Positions 33,588 through 42,509 of a DNA stretch of 44,523 bases are shown piece after piece (position 1 is the stretch's first letter; each line of letters begins with the position of its first letter). The position numbers and the translations under genes were made by a program. Source of the DNA: Steroidobacter sp. Its GTDB lineage: Bacteria; Pseudomonadota; Gammaproteobacteria; Steroidobacterales; Steroidobacteraceae. The stretch is taken from assembly GCF_016790065.1 (NCBI RefSeq), contig NZ_JAEUPY010000743.1:1-44523 (forward strand), given 5' to 3'. Under the pieces are notes generated by a model that made no database searches, was not told where the DNA came from, and worked only from the letters and a program-made list of their open reading frames with translations.

Positions 33588-35552
33588 ATGAACGACACGG
33601 GCACGCACGAGACGCAGAGCCAGACCCAAACCCTGGGCTTTCAGACCGAGGTCAAGCAGCTGCTGAAGCTGATGATCCATTCGCTCTACAGCCACAAGGA
33701 AATCTTCCTGCGTGAGCTGATCTCCAACGCCTCCGACGCGCTCGATAAGTTGCGGTTCGAAGCGCTGGCCCAGCCTGGGTTGCTCGAGGGCGGCGCGGAG
33801 CTCGCCATTAACATCGATGCCGACGGCCAGGCGCATACCATCACCATCGTCGACAACGGCATCGGCATGAGCCGCCAGGAAGCCATCGAGCACCTCGGCA
33901 CCATCGCCAAGTCCGGCACCGCCGACTTCCTGTCGCGCCTCACCGGCGACCAGAAAGCGGACGCGCAATTGATCGGTCAGTTCGGCGTCGGTTTCTATTC
34001 GTCGTTCATCGTCGCCGACCGCGTGGAAGTGTTTTCGCGTCGCGCCGGTCTCGAGTCGAGCGCGGGCGTGCATTGGGTTTCCAGCGGCGACGGTGAGTTC
34101 ACCGTGTCAGACATCGATCAGCCCGAGCGCGGCACGCGCATCGTGTTGCATCTGAAAGAAGTCGGGCACGAGTTCGCCGATCAGTATCGAATTCGTTCGC
34201 TGGTGCGGAAGTATTCCGACCACATCGCCTTCCCGGTGCGCATGCCCAAGCCGGCGCCGTACAAGCCTGAAGACGAAGAGAAGCAGGACGACTCGGTGGT
34301 GGCCGAAGTCGTGCCGGAAGCGGAGGCCAAGCCTGAGTTCGAAACGGTCAACACCGCGCAGGCGCTGTGGGCTCGGCCGCGCACTGAGTTGAAAGACGAG
34401 GAATACAAAGAGTTCTATCGTCACGTCACTCACGACTTCACCGATCCGCTGGCCTGGTCGCACGGCAAAGTAGAAGGCAAGAAGGAATACACCAGCCTGC
34501 TGTATATCCCGGGTCGCGCTCCTTACGACCTGTGGCATCGCGAAGGCGCTCGCGGTCTGAAGTTGTACGTGCGTCGCGTGTTCATCATGGACGACGCCGA
34601 ACAGTTCCTGCCGCTGTATTTGCGCTTCGTCAAAGGCGTGGTCGATTCGGCCGATCTGCCGCTCAACATTTCTCGCGAGATGCTGCAGCAGGATCCGGCC
34701 ATCGACACCATGAAGACCGGTCTCGCGCGCCGAGTGATCGACACGCTGGCGAAGCTGGCCAAGGACGAGCCCGAGAAGTACGCAACGTTCTGGAAAGAGT
34801 TCGGCACGGTGCTGAAGGAAGGCCCGGCCGAAGATCACGCCAATCGCGAACGCGTTGCCAAGCTGCTGCGCTTCTCGACCACGCTGGCCGACAAGCCGGA
34901 GCAAGATGTGTCGCTGGAGGACTACGTCGGCCGGATGAAGGAAGGCCAGAAAGAAATCTACTACGTCATCGGCGACAGCTTCGGTGCCGCCAAGTCGAGC
35001 CCGCATCTGGAAGTGTTGCGCAAGAAGGGCATCGAAGTATTGCTGTTGTCGGATCGTGTCGACGAATGGTTGGTCGATCACATGCGCGAGTTCGATGGCA
35101 AGCAGCTGAAGAACGTGTCGCGCGGCGAACTGGATTTCTCGACCATTCAGTCGGACGAAGAAAAGAAGGCGCAGGAAGAGCTGTCCAAGAGTCACACCGA
35201 GCTGGTCGATCGCATCAAGAAGGCGCTCACCGAACAGGTCAGCGATGTGCGCGTGACGGCGCGACTCTCCGATTCACCGGCGTGCTTGGTGCTGGGTCAG
35301 CACGACATGGGTGCGCAGATGCGCCGGATCATGGAAGCAGCCGGCCAGAAGGCGCCGGCCAGCAAGCCGACCTTGGAAGTGAACCCGAATCATCCGCTGT
35401 TGCAACGGATCGAGAAGACCGGCGAGGACGCCGAGTTCAACGATCTGTCGCATCTGTTGTTCGAACAGGCGACCCTGGCCGACGGTGGTCAGCTGGCCGA
35501 GCCGGCGGTGTTCGTGCAGCGCTTGAATCGCTTGCTGATGAAGACAGCTTGA
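33588..35552 (+). CDS. htpG: Molecular chaperone HtpG (Hsp90)
   Basis: The ATG at 33588 behind a GGAGAG ribosome site gives 654 residues; an in-frame stretch from 33447 is not homologous. The GHKL ATPase domain shows [17 protein letters not shown], the DNGIGM motif, [13 protein letters not shown] and [15 protein letters not shown]. The middle domain includes [11 protein letters not shown] and [11 protein letters not shown] with the catalytic-loop Arg, and the C-terminal dimerisation domain ends with the [13 protein letters not shown] region. It folds client proteins in the cytosol, with DnaK. Heat-shock control is expected from the family, but I could not identify a sigma-32 promoter. Confidence 0.97.
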   Translation: MNDTGTHETQSQTQTLGFQTEVKQLLKLMIHSLYSHKEIFLRELISNASDALDKLRFEALAQPGLLEGGAELAINIDADGQAHTITIVDNGIGMSRQEAIEHLGTIAKSGTADFLSRLTGDQKADAQLIGQFGVGFYSSFIVADRVEVFSRRAGLESSAGVHWVSSGDGEFTVSDIDQPERGTRIVLHLKEVGHEFADQYRIRSLVRKYSDHIAFPVRMPKPAPYKPEDEEKQDDSVVAEVVPEAEAKPEFETVNTAQALWARPRTELKDEEYKEFYRHVTHDFTDPLAWSHGKVEGKKEYTSLLYIPGRAPYDLWHREGARGLKLYVRRVFIMDDAEQFLPLYLRFVKGVVDSADLPLNISREMLQQDPAIDTMKTGLARRVIDTLAKLAKDEPEKYATFWKEFGTVLKEGPAEDHANRERVAKLLRFSTTLADKPEQDVSLEDYVGRMKEGQKEIYYVIGDSFGAAKSSPHLEVLRKKGIEVLLLSDRVDEWLVDHMREFDGKQLKNVSRGELDFSTIQSDEEKKAQEELSKSHTELVDRIKKALTEQVSDVRVTARLSDSPACLVLGQHDMGAQMRRIMEAAGQKAPASKPTLEVNPNHPLLQRIEKTGEDAEFNDLSHLLFEQATLADGGQLAEPAVFVQRLNRLLMKTA

Positions 35553-35576
35553 ATAGGACCTGACCGGGCGCGCGCT

Positions 35577-35582
35577 TATAAT
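35577..35582 (+). promoter_or_regulatory. Candidate -10 element before the FKBP lipoprotein gene
   Basis: TATAAT lies 29 bases before the ATG at 35612, in the 59-base gap after htpG. A TTGAAT lies upstream with a 22-base spacer, which is too long, so only the -10 is well supported. Confidence 0.45.
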
Positions 35583-35611
35583 CGGGGCATTCCATCTGTG
35601 ATTGGATTGCC

Positions 35612-36100
35612 ATGAACTACAAGCGCTCGTCTTCCTTGGTCCTGGTTGGCGTCGCCGCGGCTCTGCTCGCGGCGGCGTGTAGCAAGAAAGAAGCTCCGCC
35701 GGTTGCGCCGGCGGAGACCTCGGCCCCGGCTCCGGCGCCGATTACCGAACTGCAGAAAGTCGACGTTGTGAAAGGCGCGGGCGAAGGCATCTCGGCCGGT
35801 CAGCAGGCGGTCGTGCATTACACCGGTTGGCTGTATGAGCCCGGTGCGCCTGAGCACAAGGGCAAGCAGTTCGATAGCTCGCGCGAACGAGGTAAGCCGT
35901 TCCGTTTCACCATCGGCGCGGGTGGTGTGATCAAAGGTTGGGAAGAAGGCGTGCAGGGCATGCAGCCCGGCGGTCAGCGTCAGTTGATCATTCCTGCGAG
36001 CCTGGGCTACGGCGAGCGCGGCGCAGGCGGTGGTGTGATTCCGCCCAACGCCACGCTGCTGTTCGATATCGAGCTGCTCGCCATCGAAGATGCAAAGTGA
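35612..36100 (+). CDS. FKBP-type peptidyl-prolyl isomerase lipoprotein
   Basis: The 162-residue protein has a lipoprotein signal with lipobox LLAAAC (Cys23), a short Ala/Pro-rich linker and a single FKBP domain. The domain shows VVHYTGWLYE, KGKQFDSSRERGKPFRFTIG, VIKGWEEGVQGMQPGG, the IPASLGYGERGAGGGVIPPN loop and the terminal LLFDIELL strand, with the Tyr, Phe, Asp and Trp residues of the active pocket in place. It would isomerise prolyl bonds in the envelope. Its gene is convergent with the PEBP gene, only six bases apart. Confidence 0.93.
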   Translation: MNYKRSSSLVLVGVAAALLAAACSKKEAPPVAPAETSAPAPAPITELQKVDVVKGAGEGISAGQQAVVHYTGWLYEPGAPEHKGKQFDSSRERGKPFRFTIGAGGVIKGWEEGVQGMQPGGQRQLIIPASLGYGERGAGGGVIPPNATLLFDIELLAIEDAK

Positions 36101-36106
36101 GCCTGG

Positions 36107-36754
36107 CTAGTTTTCTAGTGGCTTGGGTTTGTTGATCTTCGGATTGTTCGAATAGGTTCCGGTGAGGGTCGCCTGCGCAATGATGTGCGGGCGAATCGCC
36201 TGCAGGGCCTGCGCGCCGGTGAAGTCGCCATCCAGCGGCGCAGTGGTGCAGTTCAGCGCGTACACCGTGAAGTTGTAGTGATGCAATCGCTCGTCGTTCC
36301 ATGGCGGGCATGGGCCGTCATAGCCCTTGTACGTGCCTTTCATGTCGGCATCGCTGGCGAACCAACCGGTGTAATCGTTCACGCCCTGGCGTGAGCCAGC
36401 CGGGCCACCCAGTGCTTGCTTGCCGCCGGCGACGATGCCGTTGGAACATTCGCCGGCTTTGAGTTCGGTGATATTGGGTGCAATGTCCACCATCACCCAA
36501 TGATAGAAATCGGTGCGCGGCAGGCTGTCCGGGACCGACTTGCCTTCCTGATTGACGTCGTCGGGCGTGCTCGGCACGTCGGGATCGACGCAGATCACTG
36601 CGAAGCTGCGCGTTTGCGACGGGATATCGCTCCAGCGCAGCTGCGGATTGTGATTGTCGGTGAGGCGGATGTGCAGCACGGGATCCGGCGCGCCGAACGC
36701 GAACTGCTCGGGAATGGCCTGATCGTGCTGGAAGCTGGTGGAAGTGAGCTTCAT
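36107..36754 (-). CDS. YbhB/YbcL-family (PEBP/Raf-kinase-inhibitor-like) protein
   Basis: The 215-residue protein has the phosphatidylethanolamine-binding-protein fold motifs: NPQLRWSDIP, the VDPDVP anion-site segment, YHWVMVDI, and YDGPCPPWNDERLHHYNFTVYALN. No signal peptide is present, so it is probably cytoplasmic. Bacterial members have no settled role. It is divergent from the alpha/beta hydrolase gene across a 136-base region in which I saw no clear site. Confidence 0.9.
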   Translation of the reverse strand: MKLTSTSFQHDQAIPEQFAFGAPDPVLHIRLTDNHNPQLRWSDIPSQTRSFAVICVDPDVPSTPDDVNQEGKSVPDSLPRTDFYHWVMVDIAPNITELKAGECSNGIVAGGKQALGGPAGSRQGVNDYTGWFASDADMKGTYKGYDGPCPPWNDERLHHYNFTVYALNCTTAPLDGDFTGAQALQAIRPHIIAQATLTGTYSNNPKINKPKPLEN

Positions 36755-36890
36755 ATCGGTCTCGTCTGTGGCTGCCGCGGATCTCCAAAAAACAGCGCGA
36801 TAGCAGTCGATGTTCCGTCATCCGGTGCGAAATCTTGGCCCGAGCAACCTCGACTCCGTGTCATTTCGCCATGAATGGTAACCTGCGCCC

Positions 36891-37550
36891 ATGACTGTCA
36901 CTGCTCCGCCCCCCGCACAAACACTCACCATCCCAGGTCCTGCCGGCACGCTCGAAGCATTGCTCGATGCACCCGCTGAGACAGGCTCGCCGGCAGCCGT
37001 AGCAATCGTCTGTCATCCCCATCCGCAGTTCGGCGGCACGATGACCAACAAGGTGGTGTATTCGCTCGCCAAGGCGTTTAACGAAGCGGGCGCGCCGGCG
37101 ATACGTTTCAACTATCGCGGCGTGGGTGCGAGCACCGGCACTTACGATGAAGGCAATGGCGAAACCGACGATGCGTTGGCGGTGCTCGACTGGGCTGCGC
37201 AACGCTACCCTGGCGCGCAGCTGTGGCTGGGCGGATTTTCCTTCGGCGGTGCTGTTGCCATTCGCGCAGCTGCGCAGCGGAACGTCACTCGCTTGGTGAG
37301 CGTGGCGCCGGCGATTCGCCGCGTGTCGGTGGATACGAGTTCGTTACCGCAATGTCCCTGGCTGATCGTGCAAGGAGATCGCGATGAACTGGTGGACGCG
37401 AACGACATCCAAAGTTGGGCCGCGGCATTGCCCGAAGCGCCGCGCGTGGCCTTGCTCGAGGGTGTGGAACACTTCTTTCATGGCCGCTTGAACGAGCTGC
37501 GGCAAACGGTCGTGCGCTGGCTGAGCGAGCCGGCGCAGCTGGGCCGGTGA
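36891..37550 (+). CDS. Alpha/beta hydrolase, COG2945 type
   Basis: The 219-residue cytoplasmic protein has the CHPHPQFGGTMTNKVV block typical of this small serine-hydrolase group, the nucleophile elbow GGFSFGG with Ser117, an acid in GDRDELVD and the catalytic His in EGVEHFFHGR. FNYRGVGASTG provides the oxyanion-hole loop region. The substrate is not known for the family. The TerB-like gene follows after 16 bases, so they are probably cotranscribed. Confidence 0.88.
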   Translation: MTVTAPPPAQTLTIPGPAGTLEALLDAPAETGSPAAVAIVCHPHPQFGGTMTNKVVYSLAKAFNEAGAPAIRFNYRGVGASTGTYDEGNGETDDALAVLDWAAQRYPGAQLWLGGFSFGGAVAIRAAAQRNVTRLVSVAPAIRRVSVDTSSLPQCPWLIVQGDRDELVDANDIQSWAAALPEAPRVALLEGVEHFFHGRLNELRQTVVRWLSEPAQLGR

Positions 37551-37566
37551 GTTTTACGGAGTACGC

Positions 37567-38019
37567 ATGTTACTGGCGCAGTTGAAAAAGATTTTTGGCG
37601 AAGATGCCGTACCGCGTGGCGTGCTGGAGGATCGCGAGCCGTTCGAGCTGGCGACTGCGGCATTGTTGTTGGAGCTGGCGCGGGCCGACTTTTCCGAATC
37701 GAGCGCGGAAGTGCAGGCGATCCGCCACTTGTTACAGAAGCGCTTCGAGCTGACCGACGAGGCACTCGACGTGCTGATGGTCAATGCCGCGCGCCGCGTG
37801 GACAAAGCCGTATCGCTGCACGAATTCACGCACCGTTTGAATCGGGAATTACCTGAAGAGGACAAGCTCGCCATCGTCGAGATGCTGTGGCGAGTGAGTC
37901 ATGCGGACGGCCGCATCGACAAGCATGAGGAGCAGTTGGTCCAGCGAATCGCCGGCTTACTGCATATTTCGGATCGCGACCGAGTGCGGCTGAAGCTGAA
38001 GGTGGTCGTGGATCGTTGA
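37567..38019 (+). CDS. TerB-like protein
   Basis: The 150-residue, all-helical acidic protein resembles the TerB/DjlA-N domain: LATAALLLELARADF near residues 28-42 and the second repeat MLWRVSHADGRIDKHEEQLVQRIAGLL near 98-124, each with an acidic metal-binding DxR/DxxE pattern. TerB proteins are linked to tellurite and membrane-stress responses, but isolated copies such as this have no firm function. It follows the hydrolase gene by 16 bases. A weak seven-base-pair inverted repeat (38036-38059) follows. Confidence 0.85.
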   Translation: MLLAQLKKIFGEDAVPRGVLEDREPFELATAALLLELARADFSESSAEVQAIRHLLQKRFELTDEALDVLMVNAARRVDKAVSLHEFTHRLNRELPEEDKLAIVEMLWRVSHADGRIDKHEEQLVQRIAGLLHISDRDRVRLKLKVVVDR

Positions 38020-38084
38020 GGAGTCTTGGGAGGAACGGCGCCAGACGAATCCGGCGCCGCGAAGCAAACAGAAAACGGTGAAAC

Positions 38085-38396
38085 TTAGTTCACCATCTCC
38101 TTGAGGCTCTTCAGCGCCGCGATACGCACTTTCTTGCTGGCGGGCTTGGCCTTGAACGTCATCTTTTCGCCGGTGAAGGGGTTGATGCCTTCGCGGGCCT
38201 TGGTGGCCGGCTTCTTCACAACCTTCATCTTCAACAGGCCCGGCAGGGTGAACAGTCCCGAACCCTTCAGGCTCTTCTTCACTACGCCGCCCAACGATTC
38301 AAACACATCCGACACCTGCTTCTTGGCAAGGCCGGTGTCTTTGGAAATCTGCGCGAGGATCTCCGACTTGGTCGGCGCAGCATTCTTTTTTGCCAT
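38085..38396 (-). CDS. HU-family DNA-binding protein
   Basis: The ATG at 38396 follows an AGGAG ribosome site and gives a 103-residue protein; a longer in-frame version lacks homology. The HU/IHF fold is seen in KSEILAQISKDTGLAKKQVSDVFESL, the LFTLPGLLKMKVVKKPATKA arm and the family NPFTGEKMTFKAKPASKKVRI segment. The Lys-rich composition and extra N-terminal AKKNAAP stretch make it a longer variant than standard HU-beta. It would bend and compact DNA. The upstream region (38397-38607) is rich in A/T runs such as TTTTTTTGCCTATTTTTTC, which may help promoter activity. Confidence 0.93.
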   Translation of the reverse strand: MAKKNAAPTKSEILAQISKDTGLAKKQVSDVFESLGGVVKKSLKGSGLFTLPGLLKMKVVKKPATKAREGINPFTGEKMTFKAKPASKKVRIAALKSLKEMVN

Positions 38397-38561
38397 TTGT
38401 AGTCTCCTGAGTAAGTGACAAATCGCGCCGTCTTGAACACGAGCGGTCGCGGGCAATCGCAAGACGCGCGGGAAAATAACACAAGATTTGCCGGGAAATA
38501 AGCAGCGATGCGATTTTTTTGCCTATTTTTTCAGGCTCGCGCGCGTACCCGTCGGGTGAAT

Positions 38562-38589
38562 GCGACTAACGGACGATGCCATTAGTCGC
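38562..38589. terminator. Hairpin downstream of the DUF4426 gene
   Basis: GCGACTAA (38562-38569) and TTAGTCGC (38582-38589) pair perfectly. Two further GG/CC pairs inside extend the stem past one mismatch. It begins 19 bases after the DUF4426 stop on the minus strand. No T-tract follows directly, so termination strength is uncertain. Confidence 0.5.
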
Positions 38590-38607
38590 TTTCGGTGGTG
38601 CCGCCGC

Positions 38608-39105
38608 CTAATCGGCGACGAATTCGCGCTTCAACTTGACGTTGAACGGTGCCGCTTCGCCCTGGGGTGTCACATTGATGTCGAACACCAGGATTTCGGT
38701 GCCCGCGATCGACACCTCGCCGATGGAGTAGATGGCTTCGCCTTCGGAGACACGGCGCATCTCGATGCCCTTGAGCTGGCCGTTCAAGTTATAGGCGTCG
38801 ACGGCAACTGCCGCTTCGACCGGTTTGCGCGGCGCATGTTCCGCTTCCTTGCGCAACACCGTCACGTTGAGCAGCACCCGATTGCCGCTACGTTGAATAC
38901 CGTAGACGCGCGCGACGTCGGGCGTCAGCTCGTCGGTGCGTAGTGCATTGAAATGCACCTCGTAATTTCCGAAGTCTTTGAAGGTTTCGTCCAGGGCCTG
39001 CGCCGGCATGGCGCGTTGTTCGGGTTGCTCGGTGCAGCCGGCGAGTGCCGCGGCGGCCAACAGCGTTGCCACGAACGGGGCGATTGTCCGGGTGTTCTTC
39101 AGCAC
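38608..39105 (-). CDS. DUF4426 lipoprotein
   Basis: The GTG at 39105 has a GAGGAG ribosome site and gives 165 residues. The N-terminus is a lipoprotein signal with LAG-Cys at about residue 24. The rest matches DUF4426, with the FGNYEVHFNALRTDELTPDVARVYGI opening, RVLLNVTVLRK and the final FDINVTPQGEAAPFNVKLKREF strand. The family is common beside yggT and proC in gammaproteobacteria; the function is unknown. It lies 30 bases after yggT. Confidence 0.9.
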   Translation of the reverse strand: MLKNTRTIAPFVATLLAAAALAGCTEQPEQRAMPAQALDETFKDFGNYEVHFNALRTDELTPDVARVYGIQRSGNRVLLNVTVLRKEAEHAPRKPVEAAVAVDAYNLNGQLKGIEMRRVSEGEAIYSIGEVSIAGTEILVFDINVTPQGEAAPFNVKLKREFVAD

Positions 39106-39135
39106 CGTGTTCTCCTCGAATCGCTGGAGAACTGT

Positions 39136-39678
39136 TTATAGCACCGATCCGAGAGCGATGTTTATCGCCTGCAGGCCGACGATGACGAACAATGCCGAGA
39201 AGTCGATACCGCCCAGCGGTGGGATCAAACGACGCACCGGACGCAATAGTGGTTCGCACAAGGTATCGAGCAGTGCTGCTGCCGGACTATACGTGCCCGG
39301 CGCGATCCAGCTCAGGATCGCGTACAGCACCATGGCGAAGATGTAGAAGTTCAGCACGGTCGTGATCAAGGTCAGGAACACGACGAAGGCGAATTGTCCC
39401 GGCGTGAACACGCCGGGATAACCGCCGAGTAACCACAGCAGGGCCACTGCCGCGGCCTGCACGATGATCAATGCGACGACGGAAGCAGTGTCGACTTTGC
39501 CGATCGGCGGCAAGACTTTGCGAAGTGGCATCACCAGTGGATTGGTCATGCGTATCACGGCTTGCGACAGCTGATTGCGCGAGTCGGCGCGCGCCAGCGG
39601 CAACAAGACGCGGAGTAAGAACACGATGACCAGCAGCACCTGCAATAGGGTGCCGACGACAAATCTTATTGCTTCCAT
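39136..39678 (-). CDS. yggT: YggT-family membrane protein
   Basis: The 180-residue inner-membrane protein contains two YGGT repeats: a hydrophobic start with NPLVMPLRKVLPPIGKVD near 46-63 and CEPLLRPVRRLIPPLGGIDFSAL near 142-164. About four hydrophobic segments are present. YggT proteins are linked to osmotic stress and cell shape in some bacteria. The position between proC (11 bases away) and the DUF4426 gene is the conserved gammaproteobacterial order. Confidence 0.93.
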   Translation of the reverse strand: MEAIRFVVGTLLQVLLVIVFLLRVLLPLARADSRNQLSQAVIRMTNPLVMPLRKVLPPIGKVDTASVVALIIVQAAAVALLWLLGGYPGVFTPGQFAFVVFLTLITTVLNFYIFAMVLYAILSWIAPGTYSPAAALLDTLCEPLLRPVRRLIPPLGGIDFSALFVIVGLQAINIALGSVL

Positions 39679-39689
39679 GGCTGAACGAG

Positions 39690-40511
39690 TTACGCGCTGC
39701 CCAGTTCTTTAGCGAGTTGTGCCGAGCGTTGTGCCGCGGCGGCCACGGCTTGTGAAAAGATAGCACGGACGTTGCTAGCTTCCAGATGCTTGAGGGCCGC
39801 TTCAGTGGTGCCGCCCTTGGAAGTCACTTGCTGGCGCAAAGTTGCCGGCGAGTCGCTTGACTCGCGCGCCATGAAGCCGGAGCCGTACGCGGTTTCGACC
39901 GCGAGCTTGCGCGCCACCTCCGCCGTCAGGCCCAACTCCTGGCCGGCCGCTTCCAGCATTTCGATCAGCAGGAAGAAATAAGCCGGGCCGCTGCCGGAAA
40001 TCGCCGTCACCGAATCCATGTCGGTTTCTCGCTGCACCCACAGCGTTGCGCCGACTGCACCGAGGATTTGCTCCGCGAGTGTGCGATGGGCTTGGTTCAC
40101 TTGGTCGTTGGCGTACAGCGCAGTCACGCCGCAGCCTTGCAACGCCGGGCGATTCGGCATGCAGCGCACGACCGGGACGCCGCCCGCCCAACGCTGGATG
40201 TCGGCGGCCAGAATTCCGGCGGCCACCGAAATCAACAGCGGGCGCGTGCCCAGCAACTGCTCTTGCAAGGCGCTCACGACGTTGCGCAATTCCTGAGGCT
40301 TGACGGCCAACACCACGACGCCGGCATCGCGCACGGCTTCGGCATTGCTGGCGGCGGTCTGTACGTTGTACTGAGCTTGCAGCGACTGCAGTGTCGGCGC
40401 GTACGGATCGGCGACGGCGATCTGTGCCGGCTCGGTGCCCTTGGCGATCAATCCCCCGATCAGGCTGCGGCCCATATTGCCGCCGCCAATGAATGCGATA
40501 CGTTGTTTCAT
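39690..40511 (-). CDS. proC: Pyrroline-5-carboxylate reductase
   Basis: The ATG at 40511 gives 273 residues, the normal length. The Rossmann NADPH motif IAFIGGGNMGRSLIGGL opens the protein, VVLAVKPQ follows, and the C-terminal dimerisation domain carries the signature SGSGPAYFFLLIEML...SKGGTTEAAL. It makes L-proline from pyrroline-5-carboxylate. It starts 22 bases after the yggS stop and is followed by yggT, so the set is one operon. Confidence 0.96.
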   Translation of the reverse strand: MKQRIAFIGGGNMGRSLIGGLIAKGTEPAQIAVADPYAPTLQSLQAQYNVQTAASNAEAVRDAGVVVLAVKPQELRNVVSALQEQLLGTRPLLISVAAGILAADIQRWAGGVPVVRCMPNRPALQGCGVTALYANDQVNQAHRTLAEQILGAVGATLWVQRETDMDSVTAISGSGPAYFFLLIEMLEAAGQELGLTAEVARKLAVETAYGSGFMARESSDSPATLRQQVTSKGGTTEAALKHLEASNVRAIFSQAVAAAAQRSAQLAKELGSA

Positions 40512-40533
40512 GGTTACTCGAGACTGTTCAAAG

Positions 40534-41283
40534 TTACTTCTTATGGCGTTCGCCAAAGATCGCCGTGCCAATTCTCACCCAAGTGGCGCCCGCCGCGACC
40601 GCTGCATCCAGGTCCGCCGACATTCCCATCGATAAGGTATCGACGGCCAAGCCGGCAGCGATCAGCCCACGCTGGCAGTCGGCCAGCTGTTGGAACAGCA
40701 CGCGTTGCTCGTCGAACCGGTCTCGCGGCGGTGGAATGCACATCAAGCCACGCAGTTTGAGCTTTGGCAAAGCCACGATTCTTTGCGCCAAGGCCAAGAC
40801 CTCGGCGGGCGGCACGCCGCCCTTGCCCGGCTCGGGCTCCAGGCTGACCTGCACACATATATTGAGAGGCGGGGCGTGCTGGGGCCGCTGCTCGTTCAGC
40901 CGGATGGCGATCCGCTCCCGGTCCAGCGTGTGTACCCAGTCGAAATGCTCGGCCACGGCCCGTGTCTTATTGCCCTGAAGCTGGCCGGTGAAGTGCCAGG
41001 TGAGCTTCAAATCCTGCAATTCCTGCTGCTTGGGCAGCGCTTCCTGCAGGTAATTCTCGCCAAAATCGCGCTGGCCCAGCTCGGCCAGCTGGCGCAGGGC
41101 GGCCGCGGGGTGGCCCTTACTGATTGCGACCAAACCGACGGAATCGCACAGTCGGCCCCATTGCGTCGCAAGATCGGCGATGCGATGCCGGGTCTGGGTC
41201 CAGCGCTCGCTCAAGTTTCCCGAGGTCCCGTCCGTCACTATAGCCGTCACTGTGTCAGCCGAAATCTGCGGACCGGTTAACAT
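40534..41283 (-). CDS. yggS: Pyridoxal-phosphate homeostasis protein YggS (PLPBP)
   Basis: The fold-type III PLP protein has its cofactor lysine at position 56 (VAISKGHP), then FGENYLQE, WHFTGQLQGNK and the phosphate-binding region SMGMSADLDAAV near the end. It buffers PLP and has no known enzymatic activity. Counted from the ATG at 41283, the Lys is about 20 residues further in than in E. coli; a GTG at 41238 would give a more usual N-terminus, so the start is uncertain. It is divergent from pilT, as in many gammaproteobacteria. Confidence 0.92.
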   Translation of the reverse strand: MLTGPQISADTVTAIVTDGTSGNLSERWTQTRHRIADLATQWGRLCDSVGLVAISKGHPAAALRQLAELGQRDFGENYLQEALPKQQELQDLKLTWHFTGQLQGNKTRAVAEHFDWVHTLDRERIAIRLNEQRPQHAPPLNICVQVSLEPEPGKGGVPPAEVLALAQRIVALPKLKLRGLMCIPPPRDRFDEQRVLFQQLADCQRGLIAAGLAVDTLSMGMSADLDAAVAAGATWVRIGTAIFGERHKK

Positions 41284-41311
41284 ATTGAGCCCGATACCGC
41301 TCCGTTATACT
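41283..41311 (+). promoter_or_regulatory. Candidate pilT promoter
   Basis: TATTGA (41283-41288) and TATACT (41306-41311) are 17 bases apart, about 105 bases before the pilT ATG. The first hexamer overlaps the yggS start codon on the other strand. The -10 fits well and the -35 only in part. Confidence 0.45.
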
Positions 41312-41415
41312 GCTGCACGCTCGACTTTTGCGTCCGCATCGCCCCGCTCGTGCCTGTGTCCCAACCGGGTGCCCGTTGGTAAGAGCAGTGGGGCCGCTGA
41401 CTGGAAGGAAGATTC

Positions 41416-42456
41416 ATGCCCGTCGATATCGCGCAGCTATTAGCTTTCGCCGTCAAGAACAATGCCTCGGATCTGCATTTGTCGGCCGGCGTGCCGCCAA
41501 TGATCCGTGTCGACGGCGACATGAAGCGCGTCAACATGCCGGCGCTCACTCATAAAGAAGTACACAGCATGGTGTACGACATTATGAATGACAAGCAGCG
41601 CAAGGCTTATGAAGAATTCTACGAGACCGACTTCTCGTTCGAAATTCCCAAGCTGGCGCGCTTCCGCGTCAACGCATTCAATCAGGCTCGTGGCGCCGCC
41701 GCGGTGTTTCGAACCATTCCGTCGTTGATCATGTCGCTGGACGACTTGAATGCGCCGAAGATTTTCAAGGACCTCGCCATGCAGCCGCGCGGTCTGGTGC
41801 TGGTGACCGGCCCGACCGGTTCGGGCAAGTCGACCACGTTGGCCGCCATGGTCAACTACGTCAACGACAACAAGCCCGATCACATCATCACCATCGAAGA
41901 CCCGATCGAGTTCGTGCACGAGAGCAAGCGCTCGCTGGTCAATCAACGCGAAGTGCATCGTGACACGCTGGGCTTCTCCGAAGCCTTGCGCTCGGCCTTG
42001 CGCGAAGACCCGGACGTGGTGCTGGTCGGCGAAATGCGCGATCTGGAGACCATCCGCCTGGCGTTGACCGCCGCCGAAACCGGTCACTTGGTCTTCGGTA
42101 CGTTGCATACCAGCTCGGCCGCCAAGACCATCGACCGTATCGTCGACGTGTTCCCCGCGGCTGAAAAAGAAATGGTGCGGACCATGCTGTCCGAGTCGCT
42201 GCGCGCGGCGATTTCGCAGAGCTTGCTCAAACGCATCGGTGGCGGCCGCGTGGCCGCGCACGAGATCATGATCGGCACGCCGGCGATTCGAAATTTGATT
42301 CGCGAAGGCAAGATCGCGCAGATGTATTCGGCCATCCAGACCGGTCAGAAGGACGGCATGCAGACGCTCGATCAGTGTCTGGCCGAACTGTTGCAGAAAG
42401 GTGTGGTGACCAAGGAAGAGGCGCGCTTCCGGGCGCAGAATAAGGACGCGTTCTGA
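41416..42456 (+). CDS. pilT: Type IV pilus retraction ATPase PilT
   Basis: The 346-residue hexameric motor shows the PAS-like N-terminal domain (VKNNASDLHLSAGVPPMIRVDG), Walker A GPTGSGKST at 132-140, the Asp box ITIEDPIEFVH, Walker B-type VGEMRDLETI, the His box FGTLHTSSAAKTIDRI and the C-terminal AIRNLIREGKIAQM motif required for retraction. It depolymerises pilin for twitching and DNA uptake. A strong GGAAGGAAG ribosome site precedes the ATG. pilU follows after 53 bases. Confidence 0.97.
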   Translation: MPVDIAQLLAFAVKNNASDLHLSAGVPPMIRVDGDMKRVNMPALTHKEVHSMVYDIMNDKQRKAYEEFYETDFSFEIPKLARFRVNAFNQARGAAAVFRTIPSLIMSLDDLNAPKIFKDLAMQPRGLVLVTGPTGSGKSTTLAAMVNYVNDNKPDHIITIEDPIEFVHESKRSLVNQREVHRDTLGFSEALRSALREDPDVVLVGEMRDLETIRLALTAAETGHLVFGTLHTSSAAKTIDRIVDVFPAAEKEMVRTMLSESLRAAISQSLLKRIGGGRVAAHEIMIGTPAIRNLIREGKIAQMYSAIQTGQKDGMQTLDQCLAELLQKGVVTKEEARFRAQNKDAF

Positions 42457-42509
42457 TTGTTACTTCTGCCCGTCGCCGTCGGCGAAGGCAATTTTAGGTA
42501 GGTTGCGAA

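Noticed and set aside
37567..38019. Tellurite-resistance cluster
   Set aside because: A lone TerB-like protein without TerC, TerD or TerZ homologues does not make a ter locus.
38036..38059. Inverted repeat CGGCGCC/GGCGCCG between the TerB-like and HU genes as a terminator
   Set aside because: Only seven pairs with a ten-base loop and no T-tract on either strand; too weak to list as a feature.
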